Below are positions 18,507 to 27,965 of a stretch of 64,000 nt of DNA, in pieces. Position 1 is the stretch's first letter. Each line of letters begins with the position of its first letter. The position numbers and the translations under genes are program-made. The notes beneath the pieces were generated by a model. The model saw only the letters and a program-made list of their open reading frames with translations. It had not been told where the DNA came from and did not search any database. Origin of the DNA: Thermoplasmata archaeon (GTDB taxonomy: Archaea; Thermoplasmatota; Thermoplasmata; Thermoplasmatales; Thermoplasmataceae); the NCBI GenBank assembly GCA_021817455.1, contig JAKAUW010000013.1, forward strand, positions 80,472-144,471, in the 5' to 3' direction.

Positions 18507-19181
18507 TCACACAATGCCGAAAGCCCTTTCATATTGGGCAATTATTTCCATGGCAACTGACCAAATGGTCAACTCTTCTTTGTATATTGAGAATGACTCT
18601 GCCAGCCCATATACATCAGAAGTGAAATCCCCCTCAGAAAAGCCGCCAATAATGAATGAAGCTTCGTTATGGCCTGGGTCAACGAGTGTTGAAACCGTAG
18701 TCATTTTCCCTTTAGGGGAAAGAATCTTCATGTTTTCTGCACCAGCCAATTCCATAAGTTTCTTCACATCCCCTTGGTGGATTCTCAGTAGGGGCTGTTC
18801 CTCATACCTGATCTCGCCCTTTTCAAAAAGATCCTCAAAAAGGCCGATAAACCTGTTGAAAGATTTCGGAAGTCTGGTATTTGGGGATACTTCTATGATG
18901 GAGTTGGTTCTCGTGTGGATCCAAACACGCAACCCGCCTTGTTTGTTCAAAATACTTTCCATAGCTACAGCCAGGAGATGGTATACGATATCTGGCCTTC
19001 CCCTGCGGTTAGATTCGCCCGGGTAATGCTTGTCTATGGCAGAATGCATGTAATTGGAATCCAATATGATCCTCTGTGGAGGTTTTTTCCTCTTCTTGGC
19101 ATGAAGCTTGATTGAGTAATCGTCGAGCATATCCCCGGGGATGAGTTCCAGCTCAGCATCGGCGATTAATATCTTTAACAT
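18507..19181 (-). CDS. nep1: 16S rRNA pseudouridine N1-methyltransferase Nep1
   Basis: A 224 aa SPOUT-class methyltransferase of the Nep1/Emg1 family. It methylates N1 of a pseudouridine in helix 35 of small-subunit rRNA and helps ribosome assembly. Family blocks are clear: ILDSNYMHSAIDKHYP, RRGRPDIVYHLLAVAMES, VWIHTRTN and RLPKSFNRFIGLFEDLF. The frame runs to 19241, but TTTTAATTG lies about 25 bases before ATG 19181 (MLKILIADAELELIP), so a leaderless start there is preferred. Position beside S15 fits a ribosome-related cluster. Confidence 0.92.
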   Translation of the reverse strand: MLKILIADAELELIPGDMLDDYSIKLHAKKRKKPPQRIILDSNYMHSAIDKHYPGESNRRGRPDIVYHLLAVAMESILNKQGGLRVWIHTRTNSIIEVSPNTRLPKSFNRFIGLFEDLFEKGEIRYEEQPLLRIHQGDVKKLMELAGAENMKILSPKGKMTTVSTLVDPGHNEASFIIGGFSEGDFTSDVYGLAESFSIYKEELTIWSVAMEIIAQYERAFGIV

Positions 19182-19582
19182 TGCAACTGTATTGGGTGCA
19201 ACAATTAAAACTGTCTCCGGGAAATGAAATGCATCGAACATTGAATCTTATGTTCAGATGGATGCAACTATGGTCAGAATAGTATCGGGGATTTGTAAAA
19301 GTGAAATAACTGAGGACAGAACCCTGCTATCATGATGCACGGTTCAGGCATGAAGTCACATTAACTAATCCAGTCCGGTTCCCGAAGAATAGAAGTGAAA
19401 GCAATGAAGTTTTGAGAACTTGGGATAATATTCCGTATAAGATAATGCACGGGACGAGGCTTTTTACATGCGTGCGGGGGAAATAAAGGCCAGTATTCAA
19501 ATGGCATCCCAGGCAGCAACGGCGTTATTTTCTAAATAGGAACTGCAAACTAATAAAAACAACCTCTTGCTATATTCAATGC
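19182..19582. other. Non-coding stretch of about 400 bases
   Basis: Nothing gene-like is supported here apart from a 25-codon ORF at 19259 with no recognisable feature. The left end holds the nep1 promoter. The right end holds the promoter of the helicase gene: taataaaaac near 19550-19560 lies about 27 bases before its GTG. Confidence 0.5.
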
Positions 19583-22273
19583 GTGACTGACAGGATAATC
19601 GTAGCAAACCCGGGCACGGGGAAGACCGCTGAAATTGTGGAAGAGGTTGCCAGGCTCCTGAGATCAGGCATCAGGGGTGAGGATATTGCTTGTGTTACAT
19701 TCACCAACAAAGCCGCTGATGAAATGAAGAAGAGGGTCTTCCAGAAGATTCGGAGAGACCTTCCCGGCCTGATAAGCGAAGCTTTCCAGATAGAAGTCTC
19801 TACAATTCATGGGTATGCTATGGCTCATCTTCAGGCTGTGGGCAAAACTTCTGAAATCACATCAAATACGACACTAAGGTTCGTGATATACCGGAGGCTT
19901 CTCGAGCTCAACACGTTCAACTATGGCAGGGATTACCTTATTGAAAACCTGGTACCTAAATTTGAGAACTCTATAAGGTACCTGAAAAGTTTTGGAATAC
20001 TTCCTAATAGAATCGATATTGGCAAAGTTACCTGGTTAACCCAGGAAAAAATGTCCTCCTCTAGAAATTTGTCTCTCTCAAAGGAAGGCACGGAGAGACT
20101 AGTGAAAGACTTTGTTGACGTATTTGCCACCTATGAAAAGTACAAGGAAGAGCACAGTGTGGTGGATTTCAACGACCTGCTCAGGGTTTTCAACGATCTG
20201 GAGAATTTTCCCAGGAAGTCTCATGTCCTCGTGGACGAGTTCCAGGACCTCAACAGGCTGCAAACGGACATTGTGAGCAGGATGGCTGAAAACAGGTTCT
20301 TCGTGGGGGACAGAAAACAGTCGATATTCGGCTTCCAGGGTGGGAGCCTCAGCTCTTTCCACAGGTTCCTCAATGATTCTGGATTCGAGGTGGAGGGGAT
20401 GAGCCGGAACCACAGGAGCACAAACAATATTCTTGGCTTTGCAAAGAAATATTTCATGGCTTACTCCACAGATGAAGGATCAAGGAAAGAGGTGGAGAAC
20501 CTGAACAATCCGGATAAGAAGGATGGCGAAAAAGTGAGCCTTATTGCCTCACCTGACCCGGAGTCAAATGCTGTTGCCCTAGTAAGCAGTTTCCTGTCAG
20601 AATTCAGGAACGAAAGCGAGGACATTGCAGTAATAGCAAGGACAAACAGCCAGGTTGAAAAGATATCTGCACAGTTCCAATCAGCTGGCATTGAATTTTC
20701 TTCCACAATCAAGAACAGGGTCAATCAGAAGCAGATCAACGAGATCCTAGATTATGTAAAGGGCCTTGTTTCCAGTGATCCAATTGTGGTTTCAAAGGCC
20801 CTCCTCACCCCTTTTTCGGGACTTACACTTCAGGAAGCGGTAAATCACGGAGCAGAGCTGGCAAAGGGGGATCTGAAAGAGGAGTTGCTCCCTGAGAAGT
20901 TCAGGTCTTTAAGAAACCTGAAATTTGGAACAAATTTGATGGAAGAGGCATTTGAAACTGTGATTCTCCCAATCTGCTCCTCAATGTCCCAGGAATACGT
21001 TGCCTCTGCATTATCAGTTTTAAACTCTTCCCGGGAATACCTGTCCAATTTTACTGATTTCTCCATTAAAGGGTTCACAGACTTCATGTCACTGGCCAGT
21101 GATTCTGCTGAGGAAGACTTGAAAAAATCAAGGGTCAATGTCCTGACAGTCCACAAGGCCAAAGGACTTGAATTCCACACTGTAATTTATGTTCCAACTG
21201 AGCCAAGGAAGAATCTTGAGTTCATGGACAACCTCACGACATCAATCATCTCAGAAACCACTGGTGTAAATGTCATGCAGGACCTTGAGGAAGAACCAAT
21301 CAGGATAGATTTTGTCGCGCTGACAAGGGCAAGGGAAAAACTCATTGTAATGGCTTCTGACAGGCTGGTTTCTCGGTATCAGATAGGGAGCGACAATTAT
21401 TCCTACCAGGAGTCGGATTTTGAGAAATCCTCCTTTAGCAGCCGAAGATATGACGAATCATACAACCTCTTCATTGCAGGGAGAAAGGAAGATGCAATGG
21501 CACTTATCAACCGGTCCAAGGTCTGGCTGCCGCAGAAGATCAGGGACTACTTCAGATCCATTGACCACTTGTCCTATTCAACCATAAGCTCCATTAATGA
21601 TCCATACAGCTTCCTGAAGAACCATATTCTTGGAATCAGGGATTACTCTCCAGCTGCGTCAGCCGGAAGCAGCTTCCACCAGTTGGCCCAGTCTTACGCC
21701 AATGGAAAGCTGCCAAAAGATGCGATACCAGAGGAACTCAAGATGCATTTCAGGAACTTTGACCAACTTCTGGACCAGATCAGGCCAGAATACGGGATAC
21801 CGCCAAAGTACAGCGAGTACAAAATAGTCCTTCCTCTGAACGTAATTTTCGAGAGTCCCGGAGTGCATGAGGAGGTTATGTTGGAAAGCAGGTTGGACGC
21901 AGTGTATGAAGGAAAAGCAGGCAAATTCCTGGTCGCAGACTATAAGACATCCAGGTCAACTGGTTCAGAGTACTGGCATCAGCTATGGCTTTATACAAGA
22001 ATGTTCCAGAAAAAGTTCAGTATTGAACCGGAAAAGATCTCAGGGGCCATCATGTATGTGAGCCTCAGGGAACCTGTAGATACAGGGGGTTTAAATTCAG
22101 AACTGGATTTAAGGGAATTCAACAAGATCAGGACAGATGTTGTTGAAAGGCGTCTCTCTGAGTTTCTGACATATATGAATGATCCGGAAATGTTCATTGG
22201 AAAACTGTTAACAAAAAGCCCTGCAACTGAAATGGACTTGAGGATACGCGACTCCCTTGAAAGGGCATTCTGA
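19583..22273 (+). CDS. UvrD/Rep-type helicase fused to a RecB-like nuclease
   Basis: An 896 aa superfamily 1A helicase with a GTG start placed for leaderless translation. Motif I is ANPGTGKTAEIV (about residues 8-19), motif Ia TFTNKAADEMKKR, motif II VLVDEFQDLNRLQ (about 215), motif V VHKAKGLEFHTVIYV (about 525) and motif VI VALTRAREKLIV (about 580). The last 230 residues form a PD-(D/E)XK nuclease: AGSSFHQLAQSY, ESRLDAVYEG, VADYKTS and HQLWLYTRMF, with His, Asp, the DxK pair and Gln/Tyr all present, so both activities look intact. It is a single-chain arrangement like AddA. Likely role: DNA end processing or repair. No AddB- or RecC-like partner is adjacent. Confidence 0.88.
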   Translation: MTDRIIVANPGTGKTAEIVEEVARLLRSGIRGEDIACVTFTNKAADEMKKRVFQKIRRDLPGLISEAFQIEVSTIHGYAMAHLQAVGKTSEITSNTTLRFVIYRRLLELNTFNYGRDYLIENLVPKFENSIRYLKSFGILPNRIDIGKVTWLTQEKMSSSRNLSLSKEGTERLVKDFVDVFATYEKYKEEHSVVDFNDLLRVFNDLENFPRKSHVLVDEFQDLNRLQTDIVSRMAENRFFVGDRKQSIFGFQGGSLSSFHRFLNDSGFEVEGMSRNHRSTNNILGFAKKYFMAYSTDEGSRKEVENLNNPDKKDGEKVSLIASPDPESNAVALVSSFLSEFRNESEDIAVIARTNSQVEKISAQFQSAGIEFSSTIKNRVNQKQINEILDYVKGLVSSDPIVVSKALLTPFSGLTLQEAVNHGAELAKGDLKEELLPEKFRSLRNLKFGTNLMEEAFETVILPICSSMSQEYVASALSVLNSSREYLSNFTDFSIKGFTDFMSLASDSAEEDLKKSRVNVLTVHKAKGLEFHTVIYVPTEPRKNLEFMDNLTTSIISETTGVNVMQDLEEEPIRIDFVALTRAREKLIVMASDRLVSRYQIGSDNYSYQESDFEKSSFSSRRYDESYNLFIAGRKEDAMALINRSKVWLPQKIRDYFRSIDHLSYSTISSINDPYSFLKNHILGIRDYSPAASAGSSFHQLAQSYANGKLPKDAIPEELKMHFRNFDQLLDQIRPEYGIPPKYSEYKIVLPLNVIFESPGVHEEVMLESRLDAVYEGKAGKFLVADYKTSRSTGSEYWHQLWLYTRMFQKKFSIEPEKISGAIMYVSLREPVDTGGLNSELDLREFNKIRTDVVERRLSEFLTYMNDPEMFIGKLLTKSPATEMDLRIRDSLERAF

Positions 22274-22437
22274 CACCATAATCCGAAGTAACTGTGAACT
22301 GCAGAAGTACCACTGACTAATTTTCCAGGTTTCAAAGAAGTGAGGCATTGGTTGTTTCTTCGATCCCTAGTTTTCCTCTTCAGTGATCTAGTTGGATATC
22401 AACCCGACCCACAGACCTGGTTCTCATGAAGCAGAGG

Positions 22438-23388
22438 TCAGTTTGTCCTTCTCCTGATATTCTCAAGCATCTGGATTCTCTTGGCAGGGTGGGGGTGGGA
22501 ACTGAAAATCGAGTGGAGAAAAGAGACCTTCATGCCTCTCCATTTTTCCAGCAATGCGCTGATGTCCCCGTCTGCTTCAGTGTTTATGTCAGAAAACAAA
22601 AGCATGCTTGTAATGTTGTTTGTTGCCTCGGTCTTTCTCCTGCGAAACCTCGTTCCACTGTAAGAAACAATTTTGGCAAGAGCAGTTTGCAGGTTGGTCG
22701 CGCCTTCGCTGGCATACAGAGTTGCGTTAATGTCGGCATAGGTTTCCCTCATTCTGTTTATTCCAAGTATGACAAGATTGAAAACAAAACTGAGGATCAT
22801 CAGAGCAAGGGCTATGATGAAAGCATAACCAGACTGCTGCCTGTTGTGGCTGGAAAAGATAAGGCCGTAAGCTACATAGAAAATCAGAGAAGGAATGAGA
22901 CCAATTGCAAACAGAAGTTCCACATCGCGATGCTTTAGGTGCCCAAGTTCATGGGCAAGAACAGCTTCAAGCTCCTCTCTGTTAAGAATAGTGAAAAGAG
23001 GCCTTGTGATGGCCACTCTTCTTCCAGCAATGGGGGACGAATAAGCAAAGGCATTAGGAAATCCTACCTCTGCAATGTATATTTTGGGAGGCCTTATTCC
23101 ACTCTGGCTTGAAATCCGCTGAACTATTTCCAGAAGCCACGAATAATTTACATCATTTTCAGGAACGGGTGTGAGTCTGTATGCAAGCCCTATGAGGTAA
23201 GGTGAGAACAGCCACTGAATAACATCCACAACGAGGATGAACAGCAGGATCAAGGAGAGCATGAACAGTGAGAACCCTGTCCCGAAAAAGTACTGGATCA
23301 CGGTAATGATTATCGCTGCAGCAACCACAGCAATTGCTATGCCGCCAAGTAGTGAAGCGACTCTCAACTTTGCGGAAAGCAGGTCCAT
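22438..23388 (-). CDS. htpX: HtpX-like membrane zinc metalloprotease (M48)
   Basis: A 316 aa protein with two N-terminal membrane helices (about residues 15-35 and 40-62), the M48 zinc motif AHELGHLKHRD (H146-E-x-x-H150) and two further hydrophobic segments (about 160-180 and 190-210). The third zinc ligand is probably the Glu in RETYADINA (about 215). HtpX degrades damaged membrane proteins. It follows the ABC exporter pair on the same strand with a 42-base gap. Confidence 0.88.
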   Translation of the reverse strand: MDLLSAKLRVASLLGGIAIAVVAAAIIITVIQYFFGTGFSLFMLSLILLFILVVDVIQWLFSPYLIGLAYRLTPVPENDVNYSWLLEIVQRISSQSGIRPPKIYIAEVGFPNAFAYSSPIAGRRVAITRPLFTILNREELEAVLAHELGHLKHRDVELLFAIGLIPSLIFYVAYGLIFSSHNRQQSGYAFIIALALMILSFVFNLVILGINRMRETYADINATLYASEGATNLQTALAKIVSYSGTRFRRRKTEATNNITSMLLFSDINTEADGDISALLEKWRGMKVSFLHSIFSSHPHPAKRIQMLENIRRRTN

Positions 23389-23430
23389 AAGTGCCTATGG
23401 AAATTCAGGATAAAAACGCGCTGCATAATT

Positions 23431-25209
23431 TCAGAACCCGTCCGAGTTCCCGTACTGGATTGAGTAAAGGTGATGGAATACCCCGTCTGATGAAAGGAGA
23501 TCATTGAAATTCCCCTCTTCAACAACATTACCTTCATTGAGGACAATTATCCTGTCAACGAGAGCGACCATGGAAAAACGGTGGGTAATCAGGATGAGGG
23601 TCTTATCTTCCAGGAAGTCCGACAGTGAATCTATTATCAGTTTTTCCGAGTATGGGTCAATCTGGGAAGTCGGTTCGTCAAGTATGAGAATTTCCGGATC
23701 CCTGATGAACGCCCTCAATATGGAAATTGCTTGCCTCTGCCCTTCCGAAAGGTTTCTTCCCATCTCACCGATATTTGTCTTCAAGCCATCTGGAAGATTG
23801 CGGAACACTTCCCCAAGGGAGAACCTCTTCACAAGTGCATCTATCTGTTCCCTGGACGCACCGGGATTGGAAAAAAGGACATTGTCGTAAACGCTTCCCT
23901 TGAACATGAAAGGTTCCTGAAGAACAGGAGCAATAAGCTTCCTGTAATCGCCTGTGCTTATGCTTCTGAGGTTCTGGCCATCAAGCAGTATCTCACCTTC
24001 AGTAGGAGAATAGAACTTCATGATCAGGTTGGAAAGTGTAGTTTTTCCAGCACCTGTGTGGCCAACAATGCCTATTTTTTCACCTTTGCGAATCTTGATG
24101 TTTATATTCCTTAAAGCATCGTCCTCTCCGTAAGAGAACGATACGCCTCTTAGTTCTATGTGATCCCTGAAATCCGCAGGCATGGTCGCATTTTCAGTTG
24201 ATGACTGCCTTGGAAAATCTATGATTCCATAAATTCTGGCAACGCCCACCATGGACGACTGATATGAGTTGTAAAGTTGTGAAAGCTGGACCACAGGCTC
24301 AAAGAATTCCTGGACATAGACTACAAATGCGACCAGTATACCAACGCTCGCAAGGCCCGCTTTAAGCTGGAGCGCACCTGCGATAAGAACAATCGCAACC
24401 CCTACTGCTTCTATGACCCTGATGGATGAGCCATATAACGATGAGAGCAGAGAAGCTTTCATGTTTGCAGTAAAGTTTGTGTTATTGAGGCCGTCAAAGC
24501 GTTCCTCCATATTCTTTTCCACATTGAATGACTTTATGGTCCTTACCGCATTGATGTTTTCGCTGAGATTTCCGGTGATGGCTGCGATGGACCTTCTCGT
24601 CCTGAGATAATTCCTCCGTACCTTGCCCTGCAGGGAAAGTGTGAATCCCATAAGTGCTGGAATCACTATAAGCGCGTATAGAGTGAGGTTAAAATCGTAA
24701 TAGAACATGATTGAGATTGACACTATTACAGTGGCGACCCCTGAAACAACCTGAGGCAACTGGAAAGTCAGGAATTCGCTCAGTGTCTCACCGTCATTTG
24801 TTATCCTGCTGATAAGATATCCTGTTTTTACTTTCCCAAAGAAAGTGACTGGAACGTACTGAAGATTCTCAAAGGCTCTTTCCCTCAAGCTCCTGATCAC
24901 CGACTGGGCAAGAACAGTTGAGCTTATGGTTCTTTCCCGGTTGGAGAAGAACTGTACGACATAAAGCAGGAAGAAAATTGTTGCATATATGTAGAGATAT
25001 TCAAAATTACCTGAAATGACGCTGTTTATGGCGAAAGCAAGAGAGAGTGGGTACAATGTCGCTGCAATGGCAGTTGTGAGGACGGCCCCGATTAGGATGC
25101 TCGACTCCCGTCTCATTGAAAAGATGTCCTTGAGAAGTCTCCCAAACGCCCTGGAACCTTTCTGCATGGGTATAAACTTCTCTTCTTCCTGCTCATATTC
25201 ATAAGCCAT
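23431..25209 (-). CDS. ABC exporter, fused permease/ATPase, canonical-site subunit
   Basis: A 592 aa half-transporter: six membrane helices (about residues 35-320) and a nucleotide-binding domain (about 350-590). The Walker A is VGHTGAGKTTL, the Walker B ends LILDEPTSQID with the catalytic Glu, and the switch His is in LITHRFS. The signature is LSEGQ rather than LSGGQ. Its ATG overlaps the TGA of the partner gene (TGATG). The pair probably forms a heterodimer in which this protein supplies the catalytic Glu and the partner the perfect signature. Substrate unknown: lipid, peptide or drug. Confidence 0.9.
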   Translation of the reverse strand: MAYEYEQEEEKFIPMQKGSRAFGRLLKDIFSMRRESSILIGAVLTTAIAATLYPLSLAFAINSVISGNFEYLYIYATIFFLLYVVQFFSNRERTISSTVLAQSVIRSLRERAFENLQYVPVTFFGKVKTGYLISRITNDGETLSEFLTFQLPQVVSGVATVIVSISIMFYYDFNLTLYALIVIPALMGFTLSLQGKVRRNYLRTRRSIAAITGNLSENINAVRTIKSFNVEKNMEERFDGLNNTNFTANMKASLLSSLYGSSIRVIEAVGVAIVLIAGALQLKAGLASVGILVAFVVYVQEFFEPVVQLSQLYNSYQSSMVGVARIYGIIDFPRQSSTENATMPADFRDHIELRGVSFSYGEDDALRNINIKIRKGEKIGIVGHTGAGKTTLSNLIMKFYSPTEGEILLDGQNLRSISTGDYRKLIAPVLQEPFMFKGSVYDNVLFSNPGASREQIDALVKRFSLGEVFRNLPDGLKTNIGEMGRNLSEGQRQAISILRAFIRDPEILILDEPTSQIDPYSEKLIIDSLSDFLEDKTLILITHRFSMVALVDRIIVLNEGNVVEEGNFNDLLSSDGVFHHLYSIQYGNSDGF

Positions 25210-26966
25210 CAGGCATCCGCCTCCCCTTCTTCATCCCTAAACTTGTCTGGAACCACGGGAATGTGTTGCACAGGTGTCTCTTCAGTTAGTACACCGTCAT
25301 TGAGGCTGAGGACCCTGTCGGAAAACCGGAGGGCAGATTCCCTGTGAGTCACGGTTATTACAGTGGTTCCTGAAAGGTTCTCCCGTATCCCGCGGAAAAT
25401 CTCAAGCTCTGTTTCTGGATCCACACTTGAGGTCGCATCATCAAGAATGAGAATTTCCGGTTTTGTCAGGAGGGCCCTGGCAATGGCTACTCTCTGCCTT
25501 TGGCCACCGGAAAGTGTAATTCCCCTTTCCCCCACCATGGTTTCATAAGCATCAGGGAGAGCTTCTATGAAATCTGATATCCTCGCAATCCTAGCAGCCC
25601 ACTTGATTGTTTCCAGATCTCCCTTGGAAGAACCGAATGCAATATTCTGTCTTATTGTGCCTGATATGAGGTTTATCTCCTGAGGGACAAATGCTACACT
25701 GTTTCTCAGCAATGCAAGTGAGACCTTGCTGACATTCGTCCCGCCGATAGATATTGTTCCAGAAACTGGGTCATAGAACCTTGGTATGAGGTTCACCAGA
25801 GTGCTCTTTCCAGCAGCGGTCCTTCCGGTAAGTCCAACAAATTCGCCAGCTTTTACCTCGAAGGATATGTCCTTCAGTATCTCAAAACCTTCCCTCTTGA
25901 AACTGATATGGTCAAACTTAAGGTTCCCGCCGACCCTTTTCTTTTCCCCCAATTCCAGGTCCTCGTCCTTATCGCTGTCAAGGACAGTCTGAATTCTCGA
26001 TATACCTGCCCTGGCATTTTCTGAGAACACTATGAGCCTCCCCAGGAAACTTACCGGGAAACTGATAAGACTGAAAATATTCACGGCTGCAACAAGGGGG
26101 CCGACCACAGTTGCGCCAATGATGTCTGTGTATCCACCGTAAAGTAGAATTCCAGTGGCTGCAGCGCTGACAACAAGGGGCATAAGATTGTTGTATTTCC
26201 CCCGGAGCCTGGCCACAATGATATATTCATCGTAGTAGCTGCCCGTTGTGCCTGAGAATTTGGCCATCTCCTGCACTTCAGCGGAAAATCCCCTGACTAC
26301 CCTGTTTCCCACGATGTTCTCCTGAAGCTGTTCGTTCATCTGGCCATAGTAGGTCCTTATCCTTCTCCAGTGAGTTCTCTGCTTCCTCTGAAATACTATT
26401 CCGATATAGATGAGGATGGGAACGGCAATGGTGAATATCCCTGCAAAGTATGGATTGATGGTGAACAGGAAGACAAAGGCGAATATTATGAGAAATAGTG
26501 TGGGTATGAGCTGAGAGGAGGTATTGAGAATGAAGTTCCTCGACGCCTCGATGTCCATGGTTGAACGGGAAAGGAGGTCTCCTGAAGTCTGTTCTTCGAA
26601 GAAACTGAATTTTTTCCTGATCAGGTGCGAGAAAACGTCCTTTCTAAGATTGTACGCATAAGACTGGCTGATGTACTGTGAACCATAGTTTACCACGAAC
26701 TGTACAACACCGGATATGCTTGAAACCGCAAAGATGAGCAGTGAATAATATTCCACATCAGAATACTGTATTTTCTGTATGGCTGTCACCGCGTCCCCGA
26801 TGTATATTGGAACCAGAAGCCTGAAGAGTGTGGAGACAACAGATGAAATGACTACAATGGCAAGGATCCATTTTCGGTCCAAGAGGTAACGAAGACCAAA
26901 GGCAAGCGGCCCAAAAACTGCGAATACCTTCCCCATTCCTTTTGAATCACCTGATAAATCTGCCAT
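25209..26966 (-). CDS. ABC exporter, fused permease/ATPase, degenerate-site subunit
   Basis: A 585 aa half-transporter with six membrane helices (about residues 25-330) and a nucleotide-binding domain. It has a good Walker A (LTGRTAAGKSTL) and a perfect LSGGQ signature, but the Walker B ends LILDDATSSVD, with Asp where the catalytic Glu should be. This is the pattern of the degenerate-site subunit in heterodimeric exporters such as TM287/288. First gene of the exporter unit, which continues into the partner and probably htpX. Confidence 0.9.
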   Translation of the reverse strand: MADLSGDSKGMGKVFAVFGPLAFGLRYLLDRKWILAIVVISSVVSTLFRLLVPIYIGDAVTAIQKIQYSDVEYYSLLIFAVSSISGVVQFVVNYGSQYISQSYAYNLRKDVFSHLIRKKFSFFEEQTSGDLLSRSTMDIEASRNFILNTSSQLIPTLFLIIFAFVFLFTINPYFAGIFTIAVPILIYIGIVFQRKQRTHWRRIRTYYGQMNEQLQENIVGNRVVRGFSAEVQEMAKFSGTTGSYYDEYIIVARLRGKYNNLMPLVVSAAATGILLYGGYTDIIGATVVGPLVAAVNIFSLISFPVSFLGRLIVFSENARAGISRIQTVLDSDKDEDLELGEKKRVGGNLKFDHISFKREGFEILKDISFEVKAGEFVGLTGRTAAGKSTLVNLIPRFYDPVSGTISIGGTNVSKVSLALLRNSVAFVPQEINLISGTIRQNIAFGSSKGDLETIKWAARIARISDFIEALPDAYETMVGERGITLSGGQRQRVAIARALLTKPEILILDDATSSVDPETELEIFRGIRENLSGTTVITVTHRESALRFSDRVLSLNDGVLTEETPVQHIPVVPDKFRDEEGEADA

Positions 26967-27083
26967 GGAATAATCCTGCCAAATAACACGCTTTTATGGA
27001 ATAGGCTATGATCATAGTTAAAATTGTTGCACTTTTGGGAGCTAAAAAGAGCTGCTGGATAAGCTTGAAAAGGGTACGGCGAA

Positions 27084-27965
27084 TTATTTGGTCAGAGAAA
27101 CATATGTGCTTTCAATGTCATTGTATGGAGTAACCCATTTCACCTCAAGACCGTTCTTCCTGCAGTGTTCTATTATTTCTGAATTCCTTGTTCCATCCAC
27201 TTTCTGGACATAAATTAAATTGCCCTCAGCTTTCCACTGGCTCACCATCTCCTTGGGGAAATCCAAGTTTTTTCCGGGCAATTCAAGTTCTATTTTCAGA
27301 TGATGGGCAAAGTCGTTATTCAGGTCATACCCAATTTTTCCGTTATTTACAATGATAATCCTGTCGCATACCTCCTGTGCTTCATAAATGAGGTGTGTGC
27401 TAAGTATGATTATCTTGTTTTTGCGGGCATTGATCTCCTTGATGATGTCTCTTATCCTCTTCATTCCGCTCGGATCAAGCCCAAATGTGGGCTCATCAAG
27501 TATGATTATGTCAGGATCGCCAACCAGCGCAACTGCCAGCCCAAGCCTCTGTTTCATTCCGCGGGAAAACTCTCCAGCTTTCCTGTCCAGGTAGCCCTCA
27601 ATAGAGGTAAGCTCGCTCACCCGCTTGATCTCTTCCTTTTCTTCCTTCACCATCTTAATCTTGATCACAAAACTGAGGATTTCACGGGCGGTGAGGTATG
27701 GATAGAACTCAGGCTGTTCAACCAGTGCCCCTACTCTTGCAAGGGCCCTTTCTGGATATTCGGATACTGTAATGCCATCCAGTGTGGCGACTCCCTTGGA
27801 TGGTTTCACAATATTTGTCAGAATCTTGAGCATTGTTGTTTTTCCTGCGCCGTTTGGTCCGAGAATTCCAACACATCCCGGCCCATCAATTGTGAACGAA
27901 ACTGTATCCAGTGCAGTAACATTGCCAAAACGTTTTGTGATGCCGTTCAGACAGATTGAAGGCAA
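27084..27965 (-). CDS. ABC-2-type transporter ATP-binding protein
   Basis: A 293 aa ATPase of the CcmA/NatA/DrrA type. Walker A GILGPNGAGKTTML (about residues 33-46), signature FSRGMKQRLGLAVAL, Walker B DIIILDEPTFGLDPSG, His switch ILSTHLIYEA. The C-terminal 80 residues are a divergent regulatory tail. It starts with TTG immediately after the permease stop codon, with GAGGTG eight bases upstream supporting that start. Works with the permease encoded just upstream. Confidence 0.88.
   Translation of the reverse strand: MPSICLNGITKRFGNVTALDTVSFTIDGPGCVGILGPNGAGKTTMLKILTNIVKPSKGVATLDGITVSEYPERALARVGALVEQPEFYPYLTAREILSFVIKIKMVKEEKEEIKRVSELTSIEGYLDRKAGEFSRGMKQRLGLAVALVGDPDIIILDEPTFGLDPSGMKRIRDIIKEINARKNKIIILSTHLIYEAQEVCDRIIIVNNGKIGYDLNNDFAHHLKIELELPGKNLDFPKEMVSQWKAEGNLIYVQKVDGTRNSEIIEHCRKNGLEVKWVTPYNDIESTYVSLTK

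Noticed and set aside
22274..22437. Possible hidden gene or RNA between the helicase and htpX.
   Set aside because: No ORF, tRNA-like arm or strong hairpin was found; ordinary convergent spacer.
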